From positions 1,743,501 to 1,807,500 of the forward strand of contig NZ_CP114029.1 in the NCBI RefSeq assembly GCF_026898155.1: DNA of 64,000 nt, given 5' to 3'. Origin of the DNA: Jiella pelagia. GTDB taxonomy: Bacteria; Pseudomonadota; Alphaproteobacteria; Rhizobiales; Rhizobiaceae. The position numbers and the translations under genes are program-made. The first letter of the stretch is position 1, and each line of letters begins with the position of its first letter. Positions 39,794-48,781 of the stretch are shown one piece after another. The notes under the pieces are model-generated. The model was not told the DNA's origin. It worked only from the letters and a program-made list of their open reading frames with translations, and did not search any database.

Positions 39794-41280
39794 CAGTTGG
39801 CCCGCCTTCCATCGCGTCGCCGCCAGACACCGTCGGCGACCATCATCTCGGTCAAAATACCCTCCCTGAGGCCGCGATCGGCAACCCGCAGCGTGGGCGC
39901 CGGCCAGACCCGTCGGATCGCCTCGAAGATCGCGCAGCCGGCCAGCACGAGATCGGCCCGGTCCGAGCCGATGCAAGGGTTGGCGACGCGCTCCTCGAAG
40001 CTCCAGCCGGCGATCCTCTTGACCAGCGTGTCGGATTCCTCGTCGGTGAGCCACAACCCGTCGACCTGGCGCCGGTCGTAGCGCTCGAGGCCGAGATGGA
40101 CACCGGCGAGCGTCGTCACCGTTCCGGAGGTGCCGAGCAGATGGAAGTTCTCGGTGCCGACGAGGTCGTCGAGCTTGTTGCGGTCGGCAAAGCCCTCGAT
40201 CATTTCCACCGTCTCGCCCACCATCATCTCGAAGATCTCGGGCGTGACGTTGCGCCCGCCATGGCGCTCGGCAAGGCTGACGACACCGACCGGCAGCGAC
40301 GTCCAGGCGACGATGCGGCTGGCCAGCCGCCGCGTATGCGGCCCCCTGAGGTCGAGCAGCGCGATCTCCGAGGAGCCGCCGCCGATGTCGAACAGAACGG
40401 CGCCGCGGGCCTTGCGGTCGATCAGGGAGCCGCAGCCGGAGACGGCAAGCCGTGCCTCGGTCTCGCGCGGGACGATGTCGAGGGACAGCCCGGTGCGCTC
40501 GGCGATCTCCTCGATGAATTCCACCCCGTTGGCGGCCGCCCGGCAGGCCTCGGTGGCGATCAGCCACGACCGGCCGACCTCGCGGGCCGAGATCTTCTGG
40601 GCGCAGACGGCGAGCGCCGCAGCCGCCCGGTCCATCGCGCCGCGCGACAGGCTTCCGGTCCGCCCCAGCCCCTCACCGAGGCGAACGATGCGCGAAAAGG
40701 CGTCGATGACGCGAAACTGCCCGGGCCTGGTCGGAACCGCGATCAACAGACGACAGTTGTTGGTGCCGAGATCAAGCGCCGCATAGATCGGCGCCGTGTC
40801 CAGATCGCCGCGCGTCGCCACCCGCTGGCCATCCGCACGCCGCTGTCCCGGTTGCTGAAAGGTCGACGGTGCAGGTCTGCTCTCCGCGCCCGATGGCTCG
40901 AGCCGGTTCTGGGGAGAGGGATCGGCGGCGGGCGGATCGCTGCGTCGAGCGCGCCGATATTTTCGGGCGCCACGCGGCGTTCCGGCCGAACCGGCCGTCT
41001 TCGTCTCGACTGGGGCTGCGGCAACAGCGTCGGACTTCTTCCGCCCCTTGCGGCGACGCCGGCGTTGACGCTTGGTCAGCCGCGAATCGTCTTCGGTGGG
41101 CTTGGTCGTCTCCGGCTCGTGGCCGCGCGTCGCGCCGCCGCCCGGCTCTGGGGACGGCTTCTCGCGATGCTCCGCGCGACCTGCCCCGCCTCCGCGCCGA
41201 TTCTCGGCATCGAGGGCGAAACCTTGACGAGCTATGCGCGGCTGATGCCGATATCTCCCCGCTTCGTCATGGTCACTCAC
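39793..41280 (-). CDS. Ppx/GppA family phosphatase with a long basic N-terminal extension
   Basis: The actin-like Ppx/GppA domain begins near residue 166 ([16 protein letters not shown]) and includes [18 protein letters not shown] and the [13 protein letters not shown] phosphate loop. Family members degrade polyphosphate or convert pppGpp to ppGpp. About 160 residues precede the domain. They are disordered and highly basic (a run of Lys/Arg around residues 69-82) and could bind nucleic acid; the true start may lie further in, so the extension is less certain than the domain. It is coupled to rlmE by an overlap. Confidence 0.82.
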   Translation of the reverse strand: MSDHDEAGRYRHQPRIARQGFALDAENRRGGGAGRAEHREKPSPEPGGGATRGHEPETTKPTEDDSRLTKRQRRRRRKGRKKSDAVAAAPVETKTAGSAGTPRGARKYRRARRSDPPAADPSPQNRLEPSGAESRPAPSTFQQPGQRRADGQRVATRGDLDTAPIYAALDLGTNNCRLLIAVPTRPGQFRVIDAFSRIVRLGEGLGRTGSLSRGAMDRAAAALAVCAQKISAREVGRSWLIATEACRAAANGVEFIEEIAERTGLSLDIVPRETEARLAVSGCGSLIDRKARGAVLFDIGGGSSEIALLDLRGPHTRRLASRIVAWTSLPVGVVSLAERHGGRNVTPEIFEMMVGETVEMIEGFADRNKLDDLVGTENFHLLGTSGTVTTLAGVHLGLERYDRRQVDGLWLTDEESDTLVKRIAGWSFEERVANPCIGSDRADLVLAGCAIFEAIRRVWPAPTLRVADRGLREGILTEMMVADGVWRRRDGRRAN

Positions 41281-41533
41281 ACGATCTCTCCGGCGCGGAA
41301 CTGCGTCTGCCGCGTCCCGGGCGCCTCTCGTCTACTGCTTCGCCAACAGTGTAACAGCCGCTAGGGGAAGCACAAGGGCGATGGTCATGCCTCGTCCCCG
41401 CGCGATCGGGTGCAGCGAAAACTACGTCGCGAAACCAGAAGGCGCCGATCAGGCTTGGCGAGCCATGATCGATCGAGTTACTATGGGCAAGGGGATGTCG
41501 CCTGAAGGCATTGGAGAATTACGAGTTTTCCCA

Positions 41534-41563
41534 TTGACACACTCAATTACGCAGAGTTATGTT
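41534..41563 (+). promoter_or_regulatory. possible sigma70 promoter
   Basis: TTGACA at 41534-41539 matches the -35 consensus exactly. TATGTT at 41558-41563 is an 18-base-spaced -10 candidate with four of six consensus bases. It points towards the DUF5818 gene and the protease. Confidence 0.4.
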
Positions 41564-41635
41564 TATTACTGCTAGTTGAATTTCGCTAAGGTGTCGAATG
41601 GTTGGTGATTTTTGCTTTCAGCCTGATGCAACGCA

Positions 41636-41679
41636 TCCGATACGTCAAACAGTTTTGTAATATAATTTGACGTATCGGA
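41636..41679. promoter_or_regulatory. perfect 14-base inverted repeat, candidate operator or hairpin
   Basis: TCCGATACGTCAAA (41636-41649) is mirrored exactly by TTTGACGTATCGGA (41666-41679) across a 16-base AT-rich spacer. There is no T tract after it, so it is more likely a protein-binding site or mRNA stem than a terminator. It lies about 100 bases downstream of the candidate promoter. Confidence 0.55.
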
Positions 41680-41793
41680 GCATCTTGGTCGTATTCTTGA
41701 GCAGCTCAGACTGAAATTCGCGCCGGGGAGCGAGGATGGGCTTGGGTGTGTTTTTCGTGGCAGCACTGGCATCGCTTCTCGTGAGGCTCTGAG

Positions 41794-42015
41794 ATGGTAA
41801 CCGGTATCGGCGTCATCACGGAGGGCGTGGAGTGCCCGCGCATCCGGATGGCCGACGGGCGGGAGTTCTCGTTGGTGGGAGGCGATGCTCACCTCCTGCG
41901 ATCCGCCGTCGGCGAACGCTTCGAACTGTCCGGCGTGATCGTACCGTTTTCCACCTGCATGCAAGGGCTGACGCTGCGGATCGAGACGATGAAGGCGCTG
42001 CCCGCGGAGCAGTAG
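41794..42015 (+). CDS. small DUF5818-like protein
   Basis: A 73-residue protein, MVTGIGVITEGVECPRIRM..., compact and probably beta-rich, with cysteines at residues 14 and 55 (TCMQGLTLRIE). The pattern of an early GVECP and a late CMQG resembles the DUF5818 family of small bacterial proteins of unknown function. It precedes the protease gene by 111 bases on the same strand. Confidence 0.55.
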   Translation: MVTGIGVITEGVECPRIRMADGREFSLVGGDAHLLRSAVGERFELSGVIVPFSTCMQGLTLRIETMKALPAEQ

Positions 42016-42126
42016 CCCTGATCGTGTCTCGGCCGATCCCGCGACGGGCGGGACGATCCTTCCTTCATGATTTCCTATTGAGTGGTCCGATCGGACCGAA
42101 CCAAAGCACCGTCAACAGAGGCGACC

Positions 42127-45100
42127 ATGGTAGACATTGCCGGAGACAGCTCGACGACCGCCTCGATGACGGTCGGCGGAACATTCACCGACCAGCTCGA
42201 GGTCGCATTCGATCATGATTGGATAGCGATCACGTTCGAGGCAGGCCAAGTCTATTCCATCACCCTCGATGGAAGCGGCGCAAACGCTCTGTATGACCCT
42301 TACCTTCGGCTCTATGACGCCACCTCAACTCTAGTCGGCAGCGACGACGACGGCGGCTTCGGTTTGAATTCGGCATTGACCTTCTCGGCCACGACGAGCG
42401 GGACCTACTATATCGACGCTGGCGCCTACGGCGGCGATAGCGGGCAATATACGATCTCCGTCGTACTGGAAGAAGGCATCACCCAAGACGACCAATGGCA
42501 TCTGAGCAGGCTCGGAAACATCGAGGCGATCTGGGCCGAATATACCGGTGACGGCGTCTATGTCGGCGTCTATGACGATGGTGTCCAATACACCCATGCA
42601 GATCTCGACGACAATTACGATCCCAGCCTGCACGTCGTCGTCGACGGCCAGGTTCTCGATCCGCTTCCGCCCAGCTCCTCCGATTCCCATGGAACGGCCG
42701 TCGCCGGCCTGATCGCGGCGGAGAACGACGGCGTTGGCACGGTGGGCGTCGCCTACGGCGCAACCCTGACCGGCGTGAACATCTTCTCCGGTCCGGCCGA
42801 CATCAACAACAACTATGCCGGTTTCCTGCAGGCGGTCGACCAGTCGGAGAATTTCGACGTCATCAACCACAGCTGGGGTCATTATCCGGTCTTCTACAAC
42901 TTTTCAGGCGATCCCGAGTTGGTCGCCGAGTGGGTCGAGGCGCTGGCGGACGGACGCGACGGGCTCGGCACGATCCAGATGAAGGCGGCCGGCAACGACA
43001 ATGCCAATTGCAACGGCGAATTGTCGGCCTCCTCTCGCAGCACCGTCACCGTCGGCGCCTATGACGACACCGGCGATGCGTCCTGGTATTCGAGCTACGG
43101 TGCCAATCTCCTCATTTCCTCCCCGTCGGACGGCGGGATCGAGGGATTGGCCACGACCGATCTCATCGGCTCCGACGGCTACTATCCGACCGACTATACG
43201 GACAGCTTCGGCGGCACCTCCGGCGCCACGCCGATCGCCACCGGCGTCGTCGCCCTGATGCTCGAAGCCTACGATGGACTTGGCTGGCGAGACGTCCAGA
43301 CCATCCTCGCCTATTCGGCCAAGAGCGTCGGCTCGGGCGTCGGCGGCACCCAGACCGCGGACGAGGAGCACGACTGGTTCTACAACGGTGCCACGAACTG
43401 GAACGGTGGCGGGCTGCATTTTTCCGAGGACTACGGCTTCGGCGCCATCGACGCCTACAACGCCGTGCGCATGGCCGAGGTCTGGAGGCTTTTCGACCCC
43501 GCCCAAACCAGTGCCAATGAAAGCTCCCGCACTGTTTCCGGTGGATCGATGTCGATCGCCGACTTCGGCACCACCGAGATCTCCTTCAGCGTGAATGCGC
43601 CGACCTTCGAGATCGAATATGTCGACATTTCTCTCGACGTCACCCACGACAACCTTTCCCAGCTGCTGATCGAACTGGTTTCGGCAGACGGCACGGCGGT
43701 CGAACTGTTCAACGGCTCTTACGGCGACGCGTCCTATCTCGGCACCCAGCTGACATGGACTTTCGGTGCCAACGCCTTCCGCGGCGAAGATGCAGCCGGC
43801 AGCTGGACCGTCCGCGTCACCGATCAGGCCTCTGGAAGCACGGGCACCGTCAACAGCTCTTCCCTGACCTTCTACGGCATCGACGAGGCCGCAACCGCGA
43901 GCCAGGTCAACAGCACCTATCACTACACCGATGAATACGCCGCCATTGCGGGCCAGAGCGGCCATGCGACCACCGTCACCGATACCGATACCGGCACCGA
44001 CTGGGTCAACGCGGCTGCGGTATCGACCAACAGCGTCGTCGATCTGCGGATCGGCGCGAATTCGACCATCGCCGGCGTCACAACCGTCTTCGCCAACATC
44101 GAGAACGCCGTGACCGGCGATGGCAACGATACGCTTTACGGCAACCTCGGGGCAAACTGGCTCTACGGCATGCGCGGCGCCGATTCGCTCTTCGGCTTTG
44201 GCGGCAACGACATCCTGGCAGGCGGAGCCGGAGCGGATATCCTTGACGGCGGCGCCAATATCGATGTCGCGAATTACGTCTTTTCCTCCGGCCCCGTCAC
44301 CGTTGATCTCACGACCGGGACCGGCCTCGGCGGCGACGCGCAGGGCGATACCCTCATCAACATCGAGAACGTCAGCGGTTCGCGTTTCGGCGACACCTTG
44401 AAGGGCAACGTCGGCAGCAACGGCCTGCACGGTTGGAATGGCAACGACCGACTGATCGGCGGAGGCGGTGTCGATCAGCTCTTCGGTGACGGCGGCAACG
44501 ACACCTTCCTCGCCGATGCCGACGGGGCCAACGATACCTATAACGGCGGCGCCGACATCGACACGATGGACTACTCGGCCATGACGGCCGGTCTGTCCGT
44601 CAACCTCGTCACCGGCCAGGCGACCAGCGCACAGATCGGCACGGACACTTTGGTGTCCGTCGAACGTGTCCTCGGCAGCAGCCGCAACGACGCCATCCTC
44701 GGCAATGACTCGACCGTTCTTCTGTCCGGCAATGGCGGTGGCGACATTCTCACCGGCGGGTCGGGCGCCAACGTCATTTTCGGCGGCCTCGGCGACGACA
44801 GGCTCCGCGGCCTCGGCGGCAACGACACCCTGGTCGGCGGCCAGGATCAGGACGTCCTCGAAGGCGGCGCCGGCAACGACACCTTCCTTGCCGATGCCGA
44901 CGGCGCCAACGACCGCTATGACGGCGGCGCCGACATCGACACCATGGACTTTTCGGCGATGACCGCTGCCTTGACGGTCAACCTCGTCGTCCAGGCGGCC
45001 ACGAGCACCCAGATCGGATCCGACATCCTCACCACCATGGAGCGGATCCTCGGCGGTAACGGCAACGACGCCATCCTCGGTGACGCCAATACCGTCTTCC

Positions 45101-45492
45101 TGTCCGGCAATGGCGGCGCCGACATCCTCACCGGCGGAACCGGCAACAACAGCCTGTTCGGCGGCCTCGGCAACGACATCCTGCGGGGCATGGGCGGCAA
45201 CGACTATCTCAACGGCGCCATCGGCGACGACCGTCTTGAAGGTGGCACCGGGAACGACATCTTCGTCTTCGGCAATGGCTTCGGCCGCGACATCGTCACC
45301 GATTTCGACGAGTTCAGCGCCGCCGAAAAGATCGACCTTTCGGCGGTGACGGAGATTACCTCCTTCGCCGATCTTCAGGCGAACCATCTCTCCCAGGTCG
45401 GCGCCAACGCCCTGATCACCGACGGGCTCAACACCATCACGCTCAACAACGTGTTGATCGCCGACCTCGACGCCGGCGATTTCATCTTCTGA
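42127..45492 (+). CDS. secreted kexin-like subtilisin protease with RTX repeats
   Basis: A 1121-residue protease without an N-terminal signal. In order: a PPC-like beta domain (about 10-112), an S8 domain with Asp150 in YDDGVQYTHADL, His188 in SHGTAVAG, oxyanion Asn290 and Ser365 in GGTSGATP, a P/Homo-B domain (about 490-605), then calcium-binding RTX nonapeptides (GGNDxL-type) from about 665 to the end. The C-terminus (GNDIFVFGNGFGRDIVTDF ... LDAGDFIF) resembles type I secretion signals. It should be exported by an ABC/HlyD/TolC system, none of which is in the window. The ATG at 42127 begins the first folded domain. Confidence 0.9.
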   Translation: MVDIAGDSSTTASMTVGGTFTDQLEVAFDHDWIAITFEAGQVYSITLDGSGANALYDPYLRLYDATSTLVGSDDDGGFGLNSALTFSATTSGTYYIDAGAYGGDSGQYTISVVLEEGITQDDQWHLSRLGNIEAIWAEYTGDGVYVGVYDDGVQYTHADLDDNYDPSLHVVVDGQVLDPLPPSSSDSHGTAVAGLIAAENDGVGTVGVAYGATLTGVNIFSGPADINNNYAGFLQAVDQSENFDVINHSWGHYPVFYNFSGDPELVAEWVEALADGRDGLGTIQMKAAGNDNANCNGELSASSRSTVTVGAYDDTGDASWYSSYGANLLISSPSDGGIEGLATTDLIGSDGYYPTDYTDSFGGTSGATPIATGVVALMLEAYDGLGWRDVQTILAYSAKSVGSGVGGTQTADEEHDWFYNGATNWNGGGLHFSEDYGFGAIDAYNAVRMAEVWRLFDPAQTSANESSRTVSGGSMSIADFGTTEISFSVNAPTFEIEYVDISLDVTHDNLSQLLIELVSADGTAVELFNGSYGDASYLGTQLTWTFGANAFRGEDAAGSWTVRVTDQASGSTGTVNSSSLTFYGIDEAATASQVNSTYHYTDEYAAIAGQSGHATTVTDTDTGTDWVNAAAVSTNSVVDLRIGANSTIAGVTTVFANIENAVTGDGNDTLYGNLGANWLYGMRGADSLFGFGGNDILAGGAGADILDGGANIDVANYVFSSGPVTVDLTTGTGLGGDAQGDTLINIENVSGSRFGDTLKGNVGSNGLHGWNGNDRLIGGGGVDQLFGDGGNDTFLADADGANDTYNGGADIDTMDYSAMTAGLSVNLVTGQATSAQIGTDTLVSVERVLGSSRNDAILGNDSTVLLSGNGGGDILTGGSGANVIFGGLGDDRLRGLGGNDTLVGGQDQDVLEGGAGNDTFLADADGANDRYDGGADIDTMDFSAMTAALTVNLVVQAATSTQIGSDILTTMERILGGNGNDAILGDANTVFLSGNGGADILTGGTGNNSLFGGLGNDILRGMGGNDYLNGAIGDDRLEGGTGNDIFVFGNGFGRDIVTDFDEFSAAEKIDLSAVTEITSFADLQANHLSQVGANALITDGLNTITLNNVLIADLDAGDFIF
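44494..45249 (+). repeat. tandem 378-base duplication inside the RTX region
   Basis: Two units, 44494-44871 and 44872-45249, each encode 126 residues beginning GNDTFLADADGAND and containing DIDTMDxSAMTA and a block of RTX nonapeptides. They are clearly homologous in protein and DNA, with scattered substitutions. Confidence 0.85.
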
Positions 45493-45561
45493 AGGAATCA
45501 CGACCCGGGCTCGCCATCGCAGAAATCGGCGAGCGACCGTGGTTGCCGATGTGGATCGAAC

Positions 45562-45599
45562 GCGATACGGGCCGGTGCAAATCGGCCCGTATCGCTTTA
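45562..45599 (+). terminator. hairpin after the protease gene
   Basis: GCGATACGGGCC (45562-45573) pairs with GGCCCGTATCGC (45584-45595) and is followed by TTTA. The stem is perfect but the T tract is weak. It stands 10 bases before addB. Confidence 0.6.
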
Positions 45600-45609
45600 G
45601 GCTGGCAGG

Positions 45610-48600
45610 ATGGCACCCAATATTCTCTCGATTCCGCCCGGCCGGCCGTTCCTGAAGACTCTGGCCGACGGGCTGCTGTCCGGGCGGATCGTCGAGAGCT
45701 TCCGCTATGACGGCGATCCGCTGGCGCTGGCAGGCGTCACCGTCTACGTGCCCAGCCGGCGCGCGGCGCGCAGCCTTTCCAGCGCGTTTACCCAGGTGCT
45801 CGGCGAGAGATTCGGCGTTCGCTCGGCGATCCTGCCGAAGATCCGGCCGATCGGCGAGGGCGACGAGGCCACGATCTTCGCCACGAGAGAGAGTTCGGCG
45901 GGCACGATGCTGCCGGCGATGCCCGAGCTGGAGCGCCGGCTCGCCCTCGCCCGGCTCGCCCGCCAATGGCGCCGCCTCGCCGAGAGCGCCGCCACAGCGG
46001 CCTTGTCCGGCGAGCCGGCGGAGGCGCTGCCGGAGCGCCCCGCCTCCGCCGCAGAGGCGCTGGCGCTCGCCGGCGATCTCGGCACCCTTCTCGACGAGAT
46101 CGAGACCGAAGGCACCTCCTTCGCCAAGCTTGCCGGCCTTGCGCCGGACGCGCTGGCCGCCTGGTGGCAGACGACCCTGTCGTTTCTCGAAATCGTCACC
46201 GAGCACTGGCCGGAGCATCTGAAGCAGCGGGGCGTCACCAGCGAGGCCGCCGCCAAGAACGTCTGGCTGCGGTCCGAGGCCGCGCGGCTCCTTTCCGGCG
46301 GGGCCAAGGGCCCGGTGATCCTCGCCGGTTCGACGGCGACCGCGCCGGCGACGCTCGACCTTATGCATGCGGTGGCAAACCTTGCCGAAGGTGCGCTGGT
46401 CCTGCCCGGCCTTGACCGGCACATCGGCGAGATGGGCTTTGCGGCGATCGATCGCGACGTCTCGATCGCCGCGCCAGGCCATCCGCAATACGGCCTGAAA
46501 CGGATCCTGACGCGCTTCGCCCTGCCGCCCGAGGCCGTGCGGCATCTCGACGAGGACCTCTCGCCGGCCCTGGCGCGGCGCGAAGCCTTCCTCGCCAGCG
46601 CCCTTCGCCCCGCCGAGACGACGGCGCTCTGGGCCGAGGAGGCGCCGGCATTCGGCCCGGATGCCCTCGGCCGGGAGGTTCTGGACGACGTCGCCCTGAT
46701 CGAGGCGGGCGAGCCGCGGATCGAGGCGCTGGCCATTGCCGCCGCCATGCGCGAGGCCCTGGAGCAGCCCGCAGCCACCGTCGCGCTGATCACCCCGGAC
46801 CGGCGGCTGGCGCGGCGCGTTCTTGCTGAGTCTCGAACGCTTCGGCATCACCGCCAACGATTCCGCCGGTCGGCCGCTCGGCACGACGGCGCCCGGAACG
46901 CTGCTTTCGGCGGCCTTGACGGTCGCGCTGGAGCCCGGCGATCCCGTCGCCCTTCTCGGCCTCCTCAAGCATCCGCTCTGCCGCCTCGGCTGCAAGGCGG
47001 TCGAGGCCCGCAACGCCGCCCGCGCCATCGAGCTGATCGCCATCCGAGGCACGGTCGACGTCGCCGACGGCGCAAGGCTCGACGAGATCGTCAAGCGGCG
47101 CATCGAGGCGATCGAGACGCTCCCTGCCGGCGAAGTCGGGCGGCTCCTGACCCGCCCTGCCCGCAACGTCAAAGCCGCCGAATACGAGGCCGCGCGGCAC
47201 TTCGCCGAGGATTTCGCGGCGGCGCTGCGGCCGCTGGCGGCGCTTCGCGGGACCGAACCGCGCGAGATCGCGGACTACGCCGTGCCCCTCACCGAAGCGC
47301 TGGAAGCTCTGGCGCGGGACGAAAAAGGCGCGCCGAGCGAACTCTATGCCGGCGAGAACGGCGCGGCGCTGGCGGAATTTCTGGCAAAGCTCGTCGCCGC
47401 GCCGCAGACCGGCTTCGCCTTCCCCGCCGAGGAGCTTCCCGACGCGGTCGAGACGCTGATCTCCGGCGTCACGGTGAAGCCGCGCGGCGGCCTTTCGGCG
47501 AGGGCCTTCGTCCTCGGCACGCTGGAGGCGCGGCTCGAAAGCGTCGACGTGGCGATCCTCGGCTCGCTGAACGAGGGCGTCTGGCCGGCCGGGGCGACGA
47601 GCGGCGCGTTCCTGTCGCGGCTGATGCGCCGGGAGATCGCCCTCGATCCGCCGGAGCGGCGGGTGGGCCTTGCCGCCCACGACTTCTGGATGGCGATGGG
47701 CGCGAGCCGCGTGGTCCTCACCAGGTCGCGCCGCATGGACGGGGCGCCGACGATCGCCTCGCGGCTGTTGCAGCGGGTGACAACGCTTGCCGGCTCTGAT
47801 GCCACCCGCAAGATGAGCGAGCGCGGCGAGGTCTATGTCGCGGCGGCCGAAGCGCTGGAGACCGTGGACGATCGCCCGCGCATCGCCCGGCCGCAGCCGC
47901 GCCCGCCGGTCGAGGTGAGGCCGAAGCGCTATTCGGTGACCGAGGTCGAGACGCTGATCCGCGACCCCTACGCCGTCCACGCCAGGCGCATCATGAAGCT
48001 CGACGCCCTGCCGCCCCTGATGCGGGCGCCGCACGCGCGGGAGCGGGGCGAGCTGATCCACGCCATCGTCGCCGATTTCGTCCTCAAGGCGATCGATCCG
48101 GACGAGCCGGACGCGGCCGAGGAACTGCGGCTGATCGCCGAGGAGCATTTTTCCCGCGCCGCCCTGCCGGGCGACGTCGCGGCGGTCTGGTGGCCACGGA
48201 TCATCGGCACGACCGCGCGGTTCCTCGAATGGGAGAAAGAGCGCAACCCGGCGGTGCGCGAACGCCTCGCGGAGCGCTCAGGGCGAAGCGAGTTTCCCGC
48301 CATCGGCGTGACGCTCTCCGGCCGCTCGGACCGCATCGACAGACTGGCCGACGGATCGATCGTCATCCTCGACTTCAAGACGGGGACCAAGCCCTCGGTG
48401 AAACAGGCGCGCACATTGCTGTCGCCGCAGCTGGCGCTGGAAGGTGGCATGGCGATGCGCGGCGACTTCGAGGGGACGAGCCCCGGCGAGACCATCGCCG
48501 ACCTCGTCTATGTCCGCTTGCGCGAGCGCGAACTGAAGAGCGAGGGGCTGGAAACCTCCGGCACCAAGACCACGCTGCCTTGCGATCCGACCGAACTGTC

Positions 48601-48781
48601 GGACAAGGCGATGCGGCGTTTCGAGGGGCTGGCGGCACTGTTCCTCAAGGAGGAAACCGCCTTCGCCTCGCGCACCCGCCCCGTCCTCGCCGGCGACTTT
48701 ACCGGCGACTACGACCATCTCGCCCGGGTGAAGGAATGGTCGGTCTCGGGCGGGGAAGATGACGAGGGAGAAGCCGAATGA
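45610..48781 (+). CDS. addB: double-strand break repair protein AddB, frameshifted once
   Basis: AddB is the scaffold/nuclease subunit of the AddAB helicase-nuclease that processes DNA ends for RecA. The alphaproteobacterial form starts directly at the LSIPPGRPFLKTLADGL region, carries NEGVWPAG in the helicase-like core and ends with a RecB-type nuclease domain including SIVILDFKTGTKP. An extra T in GAGTCTC at 46828-46834 breaks VLAELERFG; removal gives 1056 residues. The stop overlaps the addA start by four bases. Confidence 0.92.

Larger units (their letters stand above)
41281..41793. other. AT-rich intergenic region with promoter-like and inverted-repeat elements
   Basis: About 510 bases without a convincing gene. 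Roughly 41520-41700 is noticeably AT-richer than the surroundings. It contains a possible promoter and a perfect 14-base inverted repeat, annotated separately. A 64-codon open frame at 41381-41575 has no family features. Confidence 0.5.

Noticed and set aside
41381-41575. A 64-codon open frame upstream of the AT-rich island
   Set aside because: No family resemblance, no clear ribosome-binding site, and it runs into the promoter-like region.
44100-45300. Repeats in the RTX region as a CRISPR-like array
   Set aside because: The repeats are codon-phased, encode glycine-aspartate nonapeptides and lack constant spacers.
42904-47172. A 1422-codon open frame on the minus strand opposite the protease and addB
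   Set aside because: It is antisense to two well-supported genes, is Ala/Val/Gly-rich without recognisable domains, and reflects the codon bias of high-GC genes on the opposite strand.
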